The position numbers and the translations under genes are program-made. The notes beneath the pieces are model-generated. The model saw only the letters and a list, made by a program, of their open reading frames with translations, was not told where the DNA came from and did not search any database. From the NCBI RefSeq assembly GCF_003688995.1, contig NZ_PENI01000028.1, positions 1 to 64,000 of the forward strand: a DNA stretch of 64,000 nt, given 5' to 3'. Below are positions 42,133-50,063 of the stretch, one piece after another. Origin of the DNA: Streptomyces shenzhenensis (GTDB taxonomy: Bacteria; Actinomycetota; Actinomycetes; Streptomycetales; Streptomycetaceae). Positions within the stretch are counted from its first letter, which is position 1. The number at the start of each line of letters is the position of its first letter.

Positions 42133-43749
42133 ATGTCTTCCTCCCTCACCTGCACCTCCCTGTCCTTCGCCTGGCCCGACGGCACCCCCGTCCTCGACGG
42201 CCTCGACCTCGCCTTCGGCCCCGGCCGTACCGGCCTCGTCGGCGTCAACGGATCAGGCAAGTCGACCCTGTTGAAGCTGCTGGCCGGCGAGCTGACCCCG
42301 TCCGCCGGCACCGTCCGGGCGACCGGCGAGATCGGCTACCTCCCGCAGAACGTCACGCTCGACACCACGCTCCGCGTCGACGAGGCCCTCGGCATCGCCG
42401 CCCGGCGTGCCGCGCTGCGCGCCATCGAGGCGGGCGACACGGCCGAGGAGCACTTCGAGACGCTCGGCGACGACTGGGACGTCGACGAGCGCGCCCTCGC
42501 CACCCTGGGCGAACTCGGCCTCGGTCACATCGGCCTCGACCGGACCGTCGGCGAGGTCTCCGGCGGCGAGTCGGTGCTGCTGCGGCTGGCCGCGCTGCTG
42601 CTGCGCCGCCCGGACGCACTGCTGCTCGACGAACCCACCAACAACCTCGACCTGTACGCGCGCCGGCGGCTGTACGCGGCCGTCGCGTCCTGGCCCGGTG
42701 TGCTGGTCGTGGTCAGCCACGACCGCGAACTCCTCGACCTGGTCGACCAGATCGCCGATCTGCGGGCCGGGCGGATCACCTGGTACGGCGGCAACTTCTC
42801 GCTGTACGAGGAAGCCCGTGCCGCCGGACAGGAGGCCGCCGAGCGCATGGTGCGCGTCGCGGAGGCCGACGTGCGCAGACAGCAGCGCGAGCTGGCCGAC
42901 GCCCAGGTGAAGCTGGCCCGCCGCAAGCGGTACGGGCAGAAGATGTTCGAGCAGAAACGCGTACCGAAGATCGTCATGGGGACGCGCAAGCGGGCGGCCC
43001 AGGAGTCGGCGGGCAAGCACCGCGTCCTGCACGAGGAGCGGCTGGCCGAGGCCAGGGGCCGGCTCGGCGAGGCGGTGGAGGCCGTACGCGACGACGACGA
43101 GATCCGTGTCGACCTGCCGTACACGGCCGTCCCGCCGGGCCGGGACGTCCTCACTCTGCGGGACCTGGAGCTGAGGTACGGGGCGCGGGTCGGCGGCGTC
43201 CTCGACGTACGCGGGCCGGAACGGATCGCGCTGCTCGGACGCAACGGCGCGGGCAAGACGACGCTGCTGCGCACCGTCGCCGGTCAGCTGGCACCGGTGG
43301 CGGGCGAGGCGACGGCGCACGTCCCGCTGCGCTTCCTGCCGCAGCGGCTCGACGTCCTCGACGGCGAGCTGACCGTCGCCGAGAACGTGGCCCGGTACGC
43401 GCCGGGCGCCACCGTCAACCGGGTCCGGGCCCGGCTCGCCCGGTTCCTGTTCCGTGGTGCGCGGGCCGACCGGACGGCGGCCACCCTGTCCGGCGGGGAA
43501 CGCTTCCGGGCCGCGCTCGCCGCGCTGATGCTGGCGGAGCCCGCACCGCAGCTCCTCATGCTGGACGAGCCGACGAACAACCTGGACATGGCGAGCGTGC
43601 GGCAGCTGACCACGGCTCTGGAGTCGTACGAGGGTGCCCTGCTGGTGGCCAGTCACGACATGCCGTTCCTGAAGTCGGCCGGCATCACCCGCTGGCTGCT
43701 CCTGGAGGAGGGAGAACTGAGGGACATCGCACCGGAGGCCGTCGGCTGA
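42133..43749 (+). CDS. ABC-F family ATPase, likely antibiotic-responsive type
   Basis: 538-aa soluble protein with two ABC cassettes. First: Walker A GVNGSGKST, signature VSGGESVLLRL, Walker B ALLLDEPTNNLD. Second: GRNGAGKTTLL, LSGGERFRAALAAL, LLMLDEPTNNLD. The linker (about 250-330) is rich in Arg/Lys/Glu (VKLARRKRYGQKMFEQKRVP), as in ribosome-binding ABC-F proteins. Those with regulated leaders usually protect the ribosome against macrolide, lincosamide, streptogramin A or pleuromutilin drugs, and the promoter plus uORF leader here points that way. Specificity cannot be read from sequence. It differs clearly from the other ABC-F gene in this window. Confidence 0.9.
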   Translation: MSSSLTCTSLSFAWPDGTPVLDGLDLAFGPGRTGLVGVNGSGKSTLLKLLAGELTPSAGTVRATGEIGYLPQNVTLDTTLRVDEALGIAARRAALRAIEAGDTAEEHFETLGDDWDVDERALATLGELGLGHIGLDRTVGEVSGGESVLLRLAALLLRRPDALLLDEPTNNLDLYARRRLYAAVASWPGVLVVVSHDRELLDLVDQIADLRAGRITWYGGNFSLYEEARAAGQEAAERMVRVAEADVRRQQRELADAQVKLARRKRYGQKMFEQKRVPKIVMGTRKRAAQESAGKHRVLHEERLAEARGRLGEAVEAVRDDDEIRVDLPYTAVPPGRDVLTLRDLELRYGARVGGVLDVRGPERIALLGRNGAGKTTLLRTVAGQLAPVAGEATAHVPLRFLPQRLDVLDGELTVAENVARYAPGATVNRVRARLARFLFRGARADRTAATLSGGERFRAALAALMLAEPAPQLLMLDEPTNNLDMASVRQLTTALESYEGALLVASHDMPFLKSAGITRWLLLEEGELRDIAPEAVG

Positions 43750-43880
43750 CCGCCCGGACTCCGTGTCCGTCGGGGACACCGTGGTGAGGTACCGGAACGT
43801 GGCGCTCTCTTCGAGCTTTTTCGTATCTCCTCGTGTCCCGTGCATGGCGCCTGAGCAGCGCTCTTTACGCCACACTTAAC

Positions 43881-43924
43881 CTACGGCTTCGTAACCTACG
43901 GTTTCGTAGCCTACGATCACGTAG
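43881..43924 (+). promoter_or_regulatory. Three phased palindromes upstream of the acyl-ACP desaturase
   Basis: Three 14-bp sites of the form CTACG-N4-CGTA(A/G) start at 43881, 43896 and 43911, an exact 15-bp period. The second (spacer GTTT) and third (spacer ATCA) are perfect palindromes; the first ends CGTAA. They lie 69-112 bp before the ATG. This is a strong candidate for a multi-site operator of a TetR-type lipid regulator. The 243-bp gap otherwise has no gene. Confidence 0.75.
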
Positions 43925-43992
43925 GTTTCCGGCATCGCTCGCCGGTACGAGCCGTTCAGCTCCCTCCTGATCATCGTCCCCCTGGAGTTCCT

Positions 43993-44964
43993 GTGACGAT
44001 CACCTCTCCCCACCTCGGCAGTCCGTCCGCATGGACCGATGCGCGGCTGCTGTACGCGCTGGAGGAAGTGGTCGAGGGGGAACTCAACCGCCATCTGAAG
44101 GTCGCCAAGGACTGGATGCCGCACGAGTACGTGCCGTGGAGCGACGGCCGCAACTTCCCCGGGCTCTTCCCCGACGGCGAGGCCTGGGACAAGGAACAGT
44201 CGAAGGTGACCGAGATCGGCCGGACCGCGCTCGTGGTGAACCTGCTGACCGAGGACAACCTCCCCAGCTACCACCACGAGATCGCCACGCTCTTCGGCCG
44301 GGACGGCGCCTGGGGCACCTGGGTGCACCGCTGGACGGCCGAGGAGGGGCGGCACGGCATCGTGATGCGCGACTATCTGCTCGCCTCGCGCGCGGTGGAC
44401 CCGGACAAGCTGGAGCAGTTCCGGATGGCCCACATGAGCGAGGGCTTCGAGTCCGACAACCGGCACTCGATGCTGCACTCGGTCGCCTACGTCGCCTTCC
44501 AGGAGCTGGCGACCCGTATCTCGCACCGCAACACCGGTCACCAGTCGGGCGATCCGGTCTGCGACCGGATGCTGGCCCGGATCGCGACCGACGAGAACCT
44601 GCACATGGTCTTCTACCGCAATCTGCTGAAGGCGGCCTTCGAGATCGCGCCCGACCTGACCATGCAGGCCGTCCGGGACGTCGTCGTGAACTTCCGCATG
44701 CCCGGCCACGGCATCCCCGGCTTCGAGCGCGCCGCCGCCCAGATGGCGATCGGCGAGGTCTACAACCTGCGCATCCACCACGACGACGTGCTCCAGCCCG
44801 TCCTGCGCTTCCTGAAGGTCATGGAGATCGACGGGCTCGGCCCCGAGGGGCTCCAGGCGCAGGAGGAACTGGGGATGTACATGGGCGGCCTGGACGCGGA
44901 GGCCCTGCGGTTCGACGAGAAGCTCGCCGCGCGCAAGGCCCGCATGGCGGCGCGGCGCGCCTGA
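43993..44964 (+). CDS. Acyl-ACP (stearoyl-ACP type) desaturase
   Basis: 323-aa soluble di-iron desaturase, DesA-like. The iron ligands are visible in the two helix motifs WTAEEGRHG (EExRH) and ATDENLHMVFY (DExxH), with further Glu in EEVVEGELNRH and EDNLPSYHHE. It introduces a double bond into an ACP- or CoA-bound fatty acid, thus controlling membrane fluidity. The ATG (really GTG at 43993: GTG ACG ATC) is preceded by TGGAG. No ferredoxin or reductase gene is adjacent. Regulation is probably through the three palindromes upstream. Confidence 0.93.
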   Translation: MTITSPHLGSPSAWTDARLLYALEEVVEGELNRHLKVAKDWMPHEYVPWSDGRNFPGLFPDGEAWDKEQSKVTEIGRTALVVNLLTEDNLPSYHHEIATLFGRDGAWGTWVHRWTAEEGRHGIVMRDYLLASRAVDPDKLEQFRMAHMSEGFESDNRHSMLHSVAYVAFQELATRISHRNTGHQSGDPVCDRMLARIATDENLHMVFYRNLLKAAFEIAPDLTMQAVRDVVVNFRMPGHGIPGFERAAAQMAIGEVYNLRIHHDDVLQPVLRFLKVMEIDGLGPEGLQAQEELGMYMGGLDAEALRFDEKLAARKARMAARRA

Positions 44965-44978
44965 CGGCCACCGCCGGG

Positions 44979-45004
44979 GGGCGCACCGAACTCGCGGTGC
45001 GCCC
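44979..45004 (+). terminator. Terminator after the desaturase
   Basis: Perfect 9-bp inverted repeat, GGGCGCACC (44979-44987) and GGTGCGCCC (44996-45004), with an 8-nt loop, 15 nt after the stop, followed by TTCCC. The rest of the 196-bp gap before the cyclophilin stop holds no gene. Confidence 0.7.
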
Positions 45005-45160
45005 TTCCCGTGACCGGCGTGCTGCACGGCGGGGCCGCTGTGCACCGCCGTCGCCGGTTGGGTACCGCGGCTGTCCTTGGCACCGCCGCCGGCGGCCCGT
45101 CGCTCGCGTGCAGCCGCTCGGTGCGGCTGCGCGAGGGCGTGCGGCACGCGGCGGACGGGT

Positions 45161-45652
45161 TCAGCAGACGCCGCTCTCGGCGATCTTGATCGTCGCACGG
45201 GTCCGGCCGTTGTGGCTGCCGAGGCCCTCGACCTTGTCCACGATCTCCTGCCCCTCGACGACCTCGCCGAAGACCACGTGCTTGCCGTCCAGCCAGTCGG
45301 TGACGACCGTGGTGACGAAGAACTGCGAGCCGTTGGTGTTCGGCCCCCGGTTCGCCATGCTCAGCAGGTAGGGGCGGTCGTGCTTGAGGGAGAGGTTCTC
45401 GTCCTCGAAGGTGCCGCCGTAGATGCTCTTGCCGCCGGTGCCGTTGCCCTCGGTGAAGTCGCCGCCCTGCAGCATGAAGTCGGGGATCACCCGGTGGAAC
45501 GCCGATCCGGCGTAACCGAAGCCGGGTTTGCCGGTGGCCAGCTGCCGGAAGTTCTCGGCGGTGCGGGGCACCACGTCGTCGAAGAGCCTGAACACGATCC
45601 GGCCGGCGGGCTGCTCGTCGATCGTGATGTCGAAGTACACGTTGTCACTCAT
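45161..45652 (-). CDS. Peptidyl-prolyl cis-trans isomerase, cyclophilin type
   Basis: 163-aa cytosolic cyclophilin with no signal peptide. It shows FHRVIPDFMLQGGDFTEGNG with the catalytic Arg, SMANRGPNTNGSQFFVTTV and HVVFGEVVEGQEIVDK. It accelerates proline isomerisation in folding. I report the ATG at 45652 (MSDNVYFDI), the family start, but a TTG three codons upstream (45661) has the better-spaced GGGAG. It follows the WhiB-like gene on the same strand with a 78-nt gap. Confidence 0.93.
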   Translation of the reverse strand: MSDNVYFDITIDEQPAGRIVFRLFDDVVPRTAENFRQLATGKPGFGYAGSAFHRVIPDFMLQGGDFTEGNGTGGKSIYGGTFEDENLSLKHDRPYLLSMANRGPNTNGSQFFVTTVVTDWLDGKHVVFGEVVEGQEIVDKVEGLGSHNGRTRATIKIAESGVC

Positions 45653-45730
45653 GACGATCAATCTATCTCCCGGCGGAACCCGGCCCGCGACTACGGTCGG
45701 CCCACCCGCTCCAGCTCGGCCCGTGCCGGC

Positions 45731-45976
45731 TCAGCGGGAGGTACGCCGCAGTTCCAGGCGTTCCTTCTCCGACAGGCCGCCCCAGACGCCGAAGCGCTCG
45801 TCGTGGTCCAGCGCGTAGTCCAGGCAGGCGGCGCGGATCGGGCACAGGCCGCAGATCCGTTTCGCCTCACGCACGGAGCTGCCGGGCTCGGGGAAGAAAA
45901 AGTCGGCCCCGGTCTGCGCGCACAACGCCCCCTCCTGCCAGGCGAGGTCGGGCGAGGTGATCGTGTCGAAGTGCAT
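45731..45976 (-). CDS. WhiB-like iron-sulfur transcription factor
   Basis: 81-aa Wbl protein. The four [4Fe-4S] cysteines are Cys19, Cys42, Cys45 and Cys51 (CGLCPIRAAC), followed by the turn motif GVWGGLSEKER and a basic C-terminus (LELRRTSR). Wbl proteins bind the primary sigma factor and act in development, redox response or antibiotic resistance. The start is uncertain: ATG 45976 fits the family, while a TTG at 46015 is in frame; neither has a good ribosome-binding site. Which Wbl paralogue this is cannot be said. Confidence 0.9.
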   Translation of the reverse strand: MHFDTITSPDLAWQEGALCAQTGADFFFPEPGSSVREAKRICGLCPIRAACLDYALDHDERFGVWGGLSEKERLELRRTSR

Positions 45977-46244
45977 GGCCAGGATGGTGCCGTCCGGCGA
46001 AAAACGTTCGATCAACGCCGGCTCAACGCCGCGGACCGGGCCTCCGGCCGCCCCGATGATGCGCCGCGGACGGGTCGTGGCGCACGGCGGCGCGCGGGAG
46101 CCGGGTGAAAACCATGGGATTCCCTCCGGTCACTCTCGGTGACCGCGGGCCGGCCCGGCGGGCGGCGGCGCCGGGCGGCGATTGTCAGCGGCTGGTGCGA
46201 CACTCGGCTGTGCACAGGAGGGGACCCTTCCGAGGAGGGCGAAG

Positions 46245-47036
46245 ATGCTCACCACCCGTTTCGTCGACGGCGCTCCGAACTGGATCGACGTCACCACGTC
46301 CGACCTCGACGGCACCGCCGCCTTCTACGGCGGCCTCTTCGGCTGGCGGTTCCGGTCGGCGGGCCCCGAGGCCGGCGGCTACGGCTTCTTCGAGCTGGAC
46401 GGCAGAACCGTCGCCGGTGGTGCGCCGATCGGCGCGGAGCAGGGCCCGCCGTCCTGGACGGTGTACTTCCGGAGCGGGGACGCGCAGGCCAGCGCGGACG
46501 CGGCCGAGCGGGCGCACGGCCGGGTGTTCTGCCGGCCGATGGACGTGATGGGGCAGGGCCGCATGGCGGTGCTGGTCGACACCGCCGGTGTGCCGTTCGG
46601 GGTCTGGCAGCCCGAGCGTCTGCAGGGCATGGACCTGGCCGGCGAGGCCGGTTCGCTGTGCTGGGTCGAGCTGTACACACCGGACGTCGCGGCGGCGGCC
46701 GCGTTCTACTACCGCACGCTCGGCCTGGAGACGTCGGCCGTGCCCTTCCCCGGTGGCTCGTACACCTGCGTCAATCCGGCCGAGGGCGGGGAGGAGGCGA
46801 TGTTCGGCGGGATGGTCCCGCTGGCCGACGACCCCACGGAGGCGGCGGCCGGCGCGTACTGGCTGCCGTACTTCGAGGTCGAGGACCCGGACGCGGTCGT
46901 CGCGCGGGCGCTGGACCTGGGCGGCACGGTCCGGGTGCCCGCCACCACGGTGGAGGGCGTCGGCCGCATGGCCCGCCTCGCCGACCCCCAGGGCGCCCGC
47001 TTCGCAGTGATCCACGGCGAGCCCCCGCAGGAGTGA
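46245..47036 (+). CDS. VOC family protein (duplicated glyoxalase fold)
   Basis: 263-aa protein made of two vicinal-oxygen-chelate modules. The first is residues about 8-120 (WIDVTTSDLDGTAAFYGGLFGW) and the second about 130-255 (CWVELYTPDVAAAAAFYYRTLG). It is of the CFP30B/hydroxylase type seen next to antibiotic genes in actinomycetes. Such proteins may be dioxygenases, isomerases or binding proteins; metal ligands cannot be assigned with confidence. GAGGAGG 6-7 nt before the ATG at 46245 fixes the start. Converges with the lacI-type gene, 12 nt apart. Confidence 0.87.
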   Translation: MLTTRFVDGAPNWIDVTTSDLDGTAAFYGGLFGWRFRSAGPEAGGYGFFELDGRTVAGGAPIGAEQGPPSWTVYFRSGDAQASADAAERAHGRVFCRPMDVMGQGRMAVLVDTAGVPFGVWQPERLQGMDLAGEAGSLCWVELYTPDVAAAAAFYYRTLGLETSAVPFPGGSYTCVNPAEGGEEAMFGGMVPLADDPTEAAAGAYWLPYFEVEDPDAVVARALDLGGTVRVPATTVEGVGRMARLADPQGARFAVIHGEPPQE

Positions 47037-47048
47037 GCGGCCGGCGTT

Positions 47049-48086
47049 CTAGGCGGAGCCGCGGCGTACCAGTGTCGTCGGCAGGATCACGCCGGGTGGT
47101 GCGTCCGGCGCGTTCTTGTCGCGGTGGCCGCGGTCGAGGCCGGTCAGCAGCAGGCTCGCCATCAGGCGGCCCATCTCCTCGATGTCCTGACGGACCGTCG
47201 TCAGGGGCGGGTCGGTCTGGTCGGCGACGGGCAGCATGTCGTCGAAGCCGATCACGGCGACGTCCTCGGGCACGCGCCGGCCGCACTCGCGCAGCACGCG
47301 CAGGGCACCGGAGGCGGTGAGGTCGTTGGCGGCGAACACGGCGTCCACGTCCGGGCGGCGGTCCAGGAGTTCCCGCATGGCGCGCTCCCCGCCGGCCGGG
47401 GTGAAGTCGCTCTCCACGATCAGCCGTGGATCGGCGTCCCCCATGACGTCCCGGAAGCCGTCGAGCCGGTCCACCGCGGAGGTCTGGTCGAGGGCGCCGG
47501 TGATGTGCGCGATCCGCTTACGGCCGAGGGAGACGAGATGGCGTACGGCCGCGCGGGCCCCGCCCCGGTTGTCGGAGTCGACGTACACCGAACGGTCCGA
47601 CGTGTCGCTCCAGTCGGGCCGCCCGCCGAAGACCGTGGGCACCCCCGCGCCCCGGATCAGCCCGGGCAGCGGATCGTCGAGGTGCAGCGAGAAGACGAGC
47701 GCTCCGTCGACGTGGCCGCCGGCGAGATAGCGGGCCACGCGCGCGTGGTCGTCCCGGCCCTCCGTCAGCAACAGCACGAGCTGGCTGTCATGGGCCGTCA
47801 GCTCCTTGCTGATCCCGCGGAGCTGAAGGCCGAAGAAGGGGTCGGCGAAGACCCTGGTCTCCGGTTCCGCGATGACCACGGCGACGGCGTCGTGCCGCCG
47901 GGTCACCAGGCTGCGCGCCGCCCGGTTGGGGACGTACCCGAGTTCCTCGACCGCCCGCCGCACCCGTTGCACGAGCGGCTCCCTGACCCCCTCGCCGCCG
48001 TTGACCACGCGGGACACGGTGGCCCGAGACACCCCGGCCAGCGCGGCGACGGCCTCCAGCGTGGGACGCGGCGCTGTCTCGGTCAC
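47049..48086 (-). CDS. LacI family transcriptional regulator
   Basis: 345-aa regulator. The N-terminal helix-turn-helix is TLEAVAALAGVSRATVSRVVN with the hinge helix VPNRAARSLVTRR. The periplasmic-binding-protein-like core follows (VFADPFFGLQLRGISKEL, VDGALVFSLH, GFDDMLPVADQTDPPLTTV). It should repress sugar-use genes; its effector is unknown and no sugar transporter is adjacent. GTG at 48086 with GGGGAG 7 nt upstream gives the family start. A perfect palindrome 56 bp upstream suggests autoregulation. Confidence 0.92.
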   Translation of the reverse strand: MTETAPRPTLEAVAALAGVSRATVSRVVNGGEGVREPLVQRVRRAVEELGYVPNRAARSLVTRRHDAVAVVIAEPETRVFADPFFGLQLRGISKELTAHDSQLVLLLTEGRDDHARVARYLAGGHVDGALVFSLHLDDPLPGLIRGAGVPTVFGGRPDWSDTSDRSVYVDSDNRGGARAAVRHLVSLGRKRIAHITGALDQTSAVDRLDGFRDVMGDADPRLIVESDFTPAGGERAMRELLDRRPDVDAVFAANDLTASGALRVLRECGRRVPEDVAVIGFDDMLPVADQTDPPLTTVRQDIEEMGRLMASLLLTGLDRGHRDKNAPDAPPGVILPTTLVRRGSA

Positions 48087-48141
48087 GACGGAACTCCCCT
48101 CGGCGATTCCGGCCCAGGATAGCTCCGGGCCGCACACGGGA

Positions 48142-48153
48142 GAGAGCGCTCTC
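48142..48153 (-). promoter_or_regulatory. LacI-type operator GAGAGCGCTCTC
   Basis: Perfect 12-bp palindrome with the central GCGC typical of LacI-family half-site junctions, 56-67 bp upstream of the GTG start of the adjacent lacI-type gene. It resembles the CebR-type core GGGAGCGCTCCC. Probably the autoregulatory site. Confidence 0.65.
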
Positions 48154-48267
48154 GGCCGGTGGGCCGCACGCCCACGGAGCGTTCCGCCACGCCCGGCAAC
48201 AGCCGCCCCGGCGCGGGCGCGAGTCACGCTCAGGCCGCCGGCCCGAGCCCCGAACACGGGGCCTCAC

Positions 48268-48821
48268 TCAAGCCGGGGGCGGGGCCATGTCCTGCCAGGG
48301 CAGGCCGCCGAGCGCGCCGTCGGCCGCGGTAAGCGGGAGCCTGGAGGCGGCCAACACCCCGTACAGTGCGGCCAGTTCACGGTCGTCGACGACGAGCGGC
48401 GCGGCGTCCAGCAGGCCGACCGCGAGTTCCCGCCCGCCAGGCCCGTCCGAGTCAGGCTGATGAGGCACTGTCCCGGCCGGGCGTCGGCCGGGCCGAGGAG
48501 GCGGGGCTCGGACGACCTCGGCCGCGGAGACCGGCACCCGTGCCGTGCACGACGCGTCGGCGGCCTGGGCGCCCGCCCCGATCATGCCGAGGACTCCCCC
48601 ACGGCCGGCCGGGCCGACACCTGTGTGCCCAGGGCGGCGGCCGGCCCGGTGCGCCACCCGGCCACCCCGGCGGAGTCCGGCAGCGCCGGCAGTTCGCCGC
48701 CCGCGCCACCGTGCTGACAGATCACCCCGCGCAGGGCGGGCCGTACGCCCGGAAACCTGACGTCGGCCTTCACGATGTACGCCTCGTTCCCGGGGAACAG
48801 CAGGACGGCCCGCACCCGCTC
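48268..48821 (-). pseudogene. Decayed ornithine cyclodeaminase / mu-crystallin family gene
   Basis: Two minus-strand frames carry pieces of one protein. One reads VLLFPGNEAYIVKADVRFPG, then LRGVICQHGGAGGELPALPD and ends in a stop at 48582. The other picks up GVLGMIGAGAQAA, the NAD-binding motif of ornithine cyclodeaminases, and runs to a stop at 48268 via GGRELAVGLLDAAPLVVDD. A frameshift near 48590-48620 splits them. At about 554 nt the remnant is far shorter than the usual ~960 nt, so internal deletion is likely and the N-terminus is gone. No intact gene is seen in 48154-48884. Confidence 0.7.
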
Positions 48822-48884
48822 CCCCGCGACCGCCGCCCCGGCCGACCGGCCACGACGAGGATCACGGCCCACCCCGCGGAGCGC

Positions 48885-49874
48885 TCAGTGCTCGTGTGCG
48901 GCCTTGGTCTCGTCCGTCGAGTGCGCCGCGTGCGGGTCATGCGGCTCGTATCCGGGGATCGTCCCGTCCGTCTTCTTGACCAGGAACAGCCCCACCATCC
49001 CCATGTCCGAGTGACTCTGGACGTGGCAGTGGTACATCCACGCGCCCGCGCCGACACCCTCCCCCGCGATCACCTGGAAGCCGAAGGAGTCGGCGGGGCC
49101 CACGATCTTGTTGTCGATCACCTGACTGGGGTCGTCCGGACCGGTGAGCATTCCGGTGCGGTTGTCCGCCCAGCGGTGACCGTGCATATGGAAGGTGTGG
49201 TAGTACTCGCCGTGCGTGATCATCACGAACTCGACCCGGTCGCCCACCGTCGCCTCGAAGTCGGGTCCGGTGTGCGGCGCACGGTTGTTGATGGTCATGT
49301 CGTTGAAGACGATGGTGTGCGTGCGGTCGGGCAGGATGTCACCCTTGCGGCGCACGATCACCGGGCCGTACAGGCCCTTGCGGACGCCGCCGGTGCCGTG
49401 CTCGGTGCCGACGACGTGGTCGTGGTAGTGCCAGTAGCCGGCGCTGCCGGAGCGCCAGGTGCCGTCCGACCGGCGGCCGGGCGCATGGGTGCGCCAGGTG
49501 TAGGTGCGAGTGCCACCGGGCTCGACGTCGCTCTTGTTCAACTTGGTGCCGTCGCTGGAGATCTCGTAGTCGAGGCCGTGGACGTGCAGGCTCACGTTCA
49601 CGTCCATGGTGTTCTCGAACTCGATGTGCAGCGTGTCGCCCTCGTTCAGCTCGATGAGCGGGCCGGGGATCGAGGCCTTGCCCTTCTCGAAGCCGTAGCC
49701 CATCTGCCCGTCGGCGAGCTTCTCGGCGTAGAGCTTGATGTGTCTGACGTCGCCGCCGGCCGGCGCGGTGCGCGGCGGTGTGGCCGCGCTGACGGCCTCC
49801 GGCGCCAGTGACAACGATGTCGCGACCGCCGCGCCGCCCAGCAGCACCTTCCGGTTGAACGCGCGTCTGTCCAT
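48885..49874 (-). CDS. Small two-domain laccase (SLAC type), secreted by Tat
   Basis: 329-aa multicopper oxidase with two cupredoxin domains, as in S. coelicolor SLAC; it would work as a trimer. The N-terminus DRRAFNRK plus a hydrophobic stretch ending AVSA is a Tat signal. Copper ligands are in HVHGLDYE, GYWHYHDHVV, YYHTFHMHGHRW and MYHCHVQSHSDMGMVG, which includes the type 1 Cys and Met. It oxidises phenols or other donors with O2 outside the cell. The His-rich tail (HDPHAAHSTDET) may bind copper. Divergent from a secreted sugar-dehydrogenase operon. Confidence 0.95.
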   Translation of the reverse strand: MDRRAFNRKVLLGGAAVATSLSLAPEAVSAATPPRTAPAGGDVRHIKLYAEKLADGQMGYGFEKGKASIPGPLIELNEGDTLHIEFENTMDVNVSLHVHGLDYEISSDGTKLNKSDVEPGGTRTYTWRTHAPGRRSDGTWRSGSAGYWHYHDHVVGTEHGTGGVRKGLYGPVIVRRKGDILPDRTHTIVFNDMTINNRAPHTGPDFEATVGDRVEFVMITHGEYYHTFHMHGHRWADNRTGMLTGPDDPSQVIDNKIVGPADSFGFQVIAGEGVGAGAWMYHCHVQSHSDMGMVGLFLVKKTDGTIPGYEPHDPHAAHSTDETKAAHEH

Positions 49875-49970
49875 GCGGAACTCCCCACCTCGGTAAGGGC
49901 TTTGCGGAGGCGTACCTGTGATGAACCTGTGCGACGGTACCTGTCCGGCGCCCGTTTATCCACTCTCAGG

Positions 49971-50029
49971 ACAAAGTTTGTTTGATTGCGGTCGTAAGTA
50001 TTGGCGAGCCGAGCAAAGGGGCCTAGCTT
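49971..50029 (+). promoter_or_regulatory. Operator-like ACAAAGTTTGT and promoter of the secreted dehydrogenase operon
   Basis: ACAAAGTTTGT (49971-49981) is a perfect inverted repeat around a central G. Twenty bases on, TTGGCG (50001-50006) and TAGCTT (50024-50029) with a 17-bp spacer form a fair housekeeping-type promoter, about 35 nt before the ATG at 50064. The 189-bp divergent region also has three ACCTGT repeats (49914, 49925, 49939) nearer the laccase gene. Confidence 0.5.
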
Positions 50030-50063
50030 TCTTGGCGCTGTTGCCGTGACCGAGGAGGTGCCC

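Noticed and set aside
43763..43779. GTGTCC/GGACAC stem after the ABC-F gene as a terminator
   Set aside because: Only 6 bp with no supporting run; too weak to call.
48366..49811. 481-aa plus-strand frame opposite the laccase
   Set aside because: Shadow frame rich in Val, Asp and His from antisense codons; the laccase copper motifs are on the minus strand.
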